A stretch of DNA of 7,229 bases, taken from Alphaproteobacteria bacterium. Its GTDB lineage: Bacteria > Pseudomonadota > Alphaproteobacteria > UBA6615. Shown one piece after another: positions 5,371-7,229 of this stretch. The DNA lies in contig JABDJY010000420.1 in the NCBI GenBank assembly GCA_013003285.1, positions 1 through 7,229 on the forward strand, in the 5' to 3' direction. Made by a program: the position numbers and the translations under genes. Within the stretch, counting starts at the first letter, position 1. Each line of letters starts with the position of its first letter. The notes beneath the pieces were generated by a model, which saw only the letters and a list, made by a program, of their open reading frames with translations, did not search any database and was not told the origin of the DNA.

Positions 5371-7229
5371 ATGGTACGCTGGTTACAAATCGCTCTGCCG
5401 TTCGTGGTGCTGTTCATCGCGGTGATCACGCGCGTTGTCAGCCCCGAACCGTTTGAGATCCTCGACCTCAAGACCTTCGACTTCTATCAGCAGAAATCGC
5501 CGCGTATTTACAGCGAGGTGATTCCCGGCACCGACGCCCCCATGCCGGTCAAAGTAATCGATATCGATGACGAAAGCCTGGCCCAATTCGGCCAATGGCC
5601 CTGGCCGCGCTCGCTGATTTCCCAGTTGATTGAACTGCTGCAGCGGTCGGGCGCGGTTGTGATCGCCTTCGACGTTATCTTTGCCGAGCCCGACAGAACC
5701 TCGCCATCGCGGGTTATCCGGACCTGGCCAGCGACCCCTGAACTAGACCAGATTCGCCCGGTCATTGACCGTTTGCCCGACCACGACCGTACCTTGGCCG
5801 AGACATTCAAGACCATCCCGATCATCACTGGATTCGTTCTGACCGGCGGTTCACCACGGCATGAGCCCGTTGCAAAGACCGGGTTCGCCAGCATCGGCGA
5901 CGACCCGCGAGAATTTGCCCAGCCGGTCTTTACCTCGGCGGTGACGTCTTTACCGGAGTTGGAAGCGGCAGCAACTGGCAATGGCACAGTCAATTTCCTC
6001 CCGGACACCGACCAGATCATCCGCAAAGTGCCGATGGTCCTTCGCCACAATAACAGTCTCTACCCCAGCCTCTCCGCTGAAGCGTTACGGGTGGTCCAGG
6101 GGGCGGGGACGATAATTGTCAAATCCACTGACTCGAATTCTGGACGCGGATTCGGCGAACTATCGGGAATCACCGAGGTAAAGATCGGTAATGTGGCGGT
6201 GCCCACCGATCCAGATGGGCAGTTCTGGATACACCATACCGGTCCCGAACCGCGCCGGATGATACCAGCCTGGAAAATCCTGACCGCCGATTTCGACCCC
6301 GCCGACGTCGCCGGTAAGATCATATTCGTCGGCGCCAGTGCGTCAGCGCTAAATGATCTACGACCATCTCCGGTGCATCCATCCACCGCCGGGGTCGAGT
6401 TTCATGCCCAAACTATCGAGCAGATTATATCCGGCCAATTCCTCAAACGTCCTGATTGGGCGGAAGCTGTCACCATCGTCAGCGCATTAATCGCCGGCAT
6501 ATTAGTGATAATCGTCGTCATGCGCCTGGGCGCCGCCTGGGGCGGCATGGTGATGATTTCTCTGCTTGCCCTGGGGAGCGTGTACGCCTGGAAGCTGTTT
6601 ACCGAACAGGGGCTGCTGACTGCGCCGCTCTATCCTGCGCTCACCACGACAGTCGTTTTTGTCATTGCGTCGATGACGAGTTATCTGCAGAGCGAATCCT
6701 CCCGCCGCGAGGTTAAAGGCGCGTTCGGCCGTTATATGTCGCCCGCTGTGCTGGATCGGCTGGCGAAGAACCCGAGAAAAATCAGCCTGGGCGGCGAATT
6801 GCGCGATATGTCGATCCTGTTCTGCGACGTGCGTAATTTCACGCCGATTTCGGAGGCTCTCGACGCGCAGGCGCTGACCGGGTTTGTGAATTCGTTCCTC
6901 ACCCCCATGACCAGTGCCATCCACCATCACGAAGGCACGGTCGATAAATATATGGGCGATGCGGTCATGGCGTTCTGGAACGCGCCGCTGGACGATGCTG
7001 ACCATGCGCGCCACGCCTGCCATGCGGCGTTGGAGATGCGCAAAAATCTGGCCGAGCTCAACCAGCAGATCGCCGATAGCGCGGACGGCGCCGACGATGC
7101 CTTTAAGCTGGGCACCATTCGTGTCGGCATTGGCATCGGCACAGGTATCTGCTGCGTCGGCAATATGGGCTCGGAGCAGCGCTTCGACTATTCGGTGATC
7201 GGCGACAACGTCAACCTGACGTCACGGCT
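5371..7229 (+). CDS. CHASE2-domain class III adenylate cyclase (3' end outside window)
   Basis: The frame is open from ATG 5371 to the right edge (619 full codons); an in-frame TAA at 5365-5367 fixes the start region. It is an inner-membrane sensor that should convert ATP to cAMP. Order: N-terminal membrane helix (about 5-23), extracytoplasmic CHASE2 domain (about 30-345; VKVIDIDDESLAQFGQWPWPR at 60-80, FDVIFAEP at 100-107, DVAGKIIFVGASA at 312-324, GVEFHAQ at 341-347), three membrane helices (about 365-385, 388-408, 415-438), the FGRYMSPAVLDRL linker (452-464) and the cyclase domain. Metal-binding Asp486 (FCDVRNFT) and Asp530 (KYMGDAVMAFW), ATP-selecting Lys526 and Asp606 (FDYSVIGD), and transition-state Asn615 and Arg619 are all present, so it should be active and ATP-specific. 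No good Shine-Dalgarno is seen. The distal CHASE2 part uses rarer codons (seven ATA between 6112 and 6510, none after). It starts 100 bases after typA. The remaining C-terminus is unseen. Confidence 0.93.
   Translation, partial: MVRWLQIALPFVVLFIAVITRVVSPEPFEILDLKTFDFYQQKSPRIYSEVIPGTDAPMPVKVIDIDDESLAQFGQWPWPRSLISQLIELLQRSGAVVIAFDVIFAEPDRTSPSRVIRTWPATPELDQIRPVIDRLPDHDRTLAETFKTIPIITGFVLTGGSPRHEPVAKTGFASIGDDPREFAQPVFTSAVTSLPELEAAATGNGTVNFLPDTDQIIRKVPMVLRHNNSLYPSLSAEALRVVQGAGTIIVKSTDSNSGRGFGELSGITEVKIGNVAVPTDPDGQFWIHHTGPEPRRMIPAWKILTADFDPADVAGKIIFVGASASALNDLRPSPVHPSTAGVEFHAQTIEQIISGQFLKRPDWAEAVTIVSALIAGILVIIVVMRLGAAWGGMVMISLLALGSVYAWKLFTEQGLLTAPLYPALTTTVVFVIASMTSYLQSESSRREVKGAFGRYMSPAVLDRLAKNPRKISLGGELRDMSILFCDVRNFTPISEALDAQALTGFVNSFLTPMTSAIHHHEGTVDKYMGDAVMAFWNAPLDDADHARHACHAALEMRKNLAELNQQIADSADGADDAFKLGTIRVGIGIGTGICCVGNMGSEQRFDYSVIGDNVNLTSR

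Noticed and set aside
1..7229. CRISPR array, insertion sequence or rRNA
   Set aside because: No regularly spaced short repeats, no transposase-like frame and no rRNA-like sequence were seen on either strand.

Overview
The window reads as chromosomal DNA of a GC-rich alphaproteobacterium, perhaps of the Rhodospirillales type. This rests on the strong G/C bias at third codon positions in recJ and typA, the adjacent glpX-recJ pair (an order I associate with alphaproteobacteria), and a possible CtrA-type box. No taxonomic marker gene is present, so the placement is an inference.

Layout, left to right: (1) the 3' end of glpX, class II fructose-1,6-bisphosphatase, cut by the left edge; (2) a complete recJ nine bases downstream, same strand, probably one transcript; (3) a tRNA-Glu(UUC) gene with encoded CCA at 2250-2325, preceded by a perfect 8-bp inverted repeat; (4) a clearly AT-richer segment, about 2330-3385, carrying one minus-strand gene for a 201-residue protein with a tandem helix-hairpin-helix domain and an unrecognised N-terminal part. 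This segment is bracketed by two imperfect direct repeats (2335-2420 and 3284-3385, about three quarters identical), each with a hairpin; (5) a complete typA/bipA, ribosome-associated GTPase, with a Ser/Asn-rich N-terminal extension; (6) a class III adenylate cyclase with an N-terminal CHASE2 sensor domain, starting at 5371 and open to the right edge of the window.

Most of the window is housekeeping: gluconeogenesis (glpX), single-strand-specific 5'-3' exonuclease for recombination and repair (recJ), translation (tRNA-Glu, typA), and a membrane sensor that probably makes cAMP. The genes do not form one pathway. The part that stands out is the repeat-flanked, low-GC module between tRNA-Glu and typA. 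It looks like an acquired or mobilised cargo gene, or a gene caught between two copies of a dispersed palindromic repeat. No integrase, transposase or duplicate of the tRNA 3' end is visible, so the mechanism is open.
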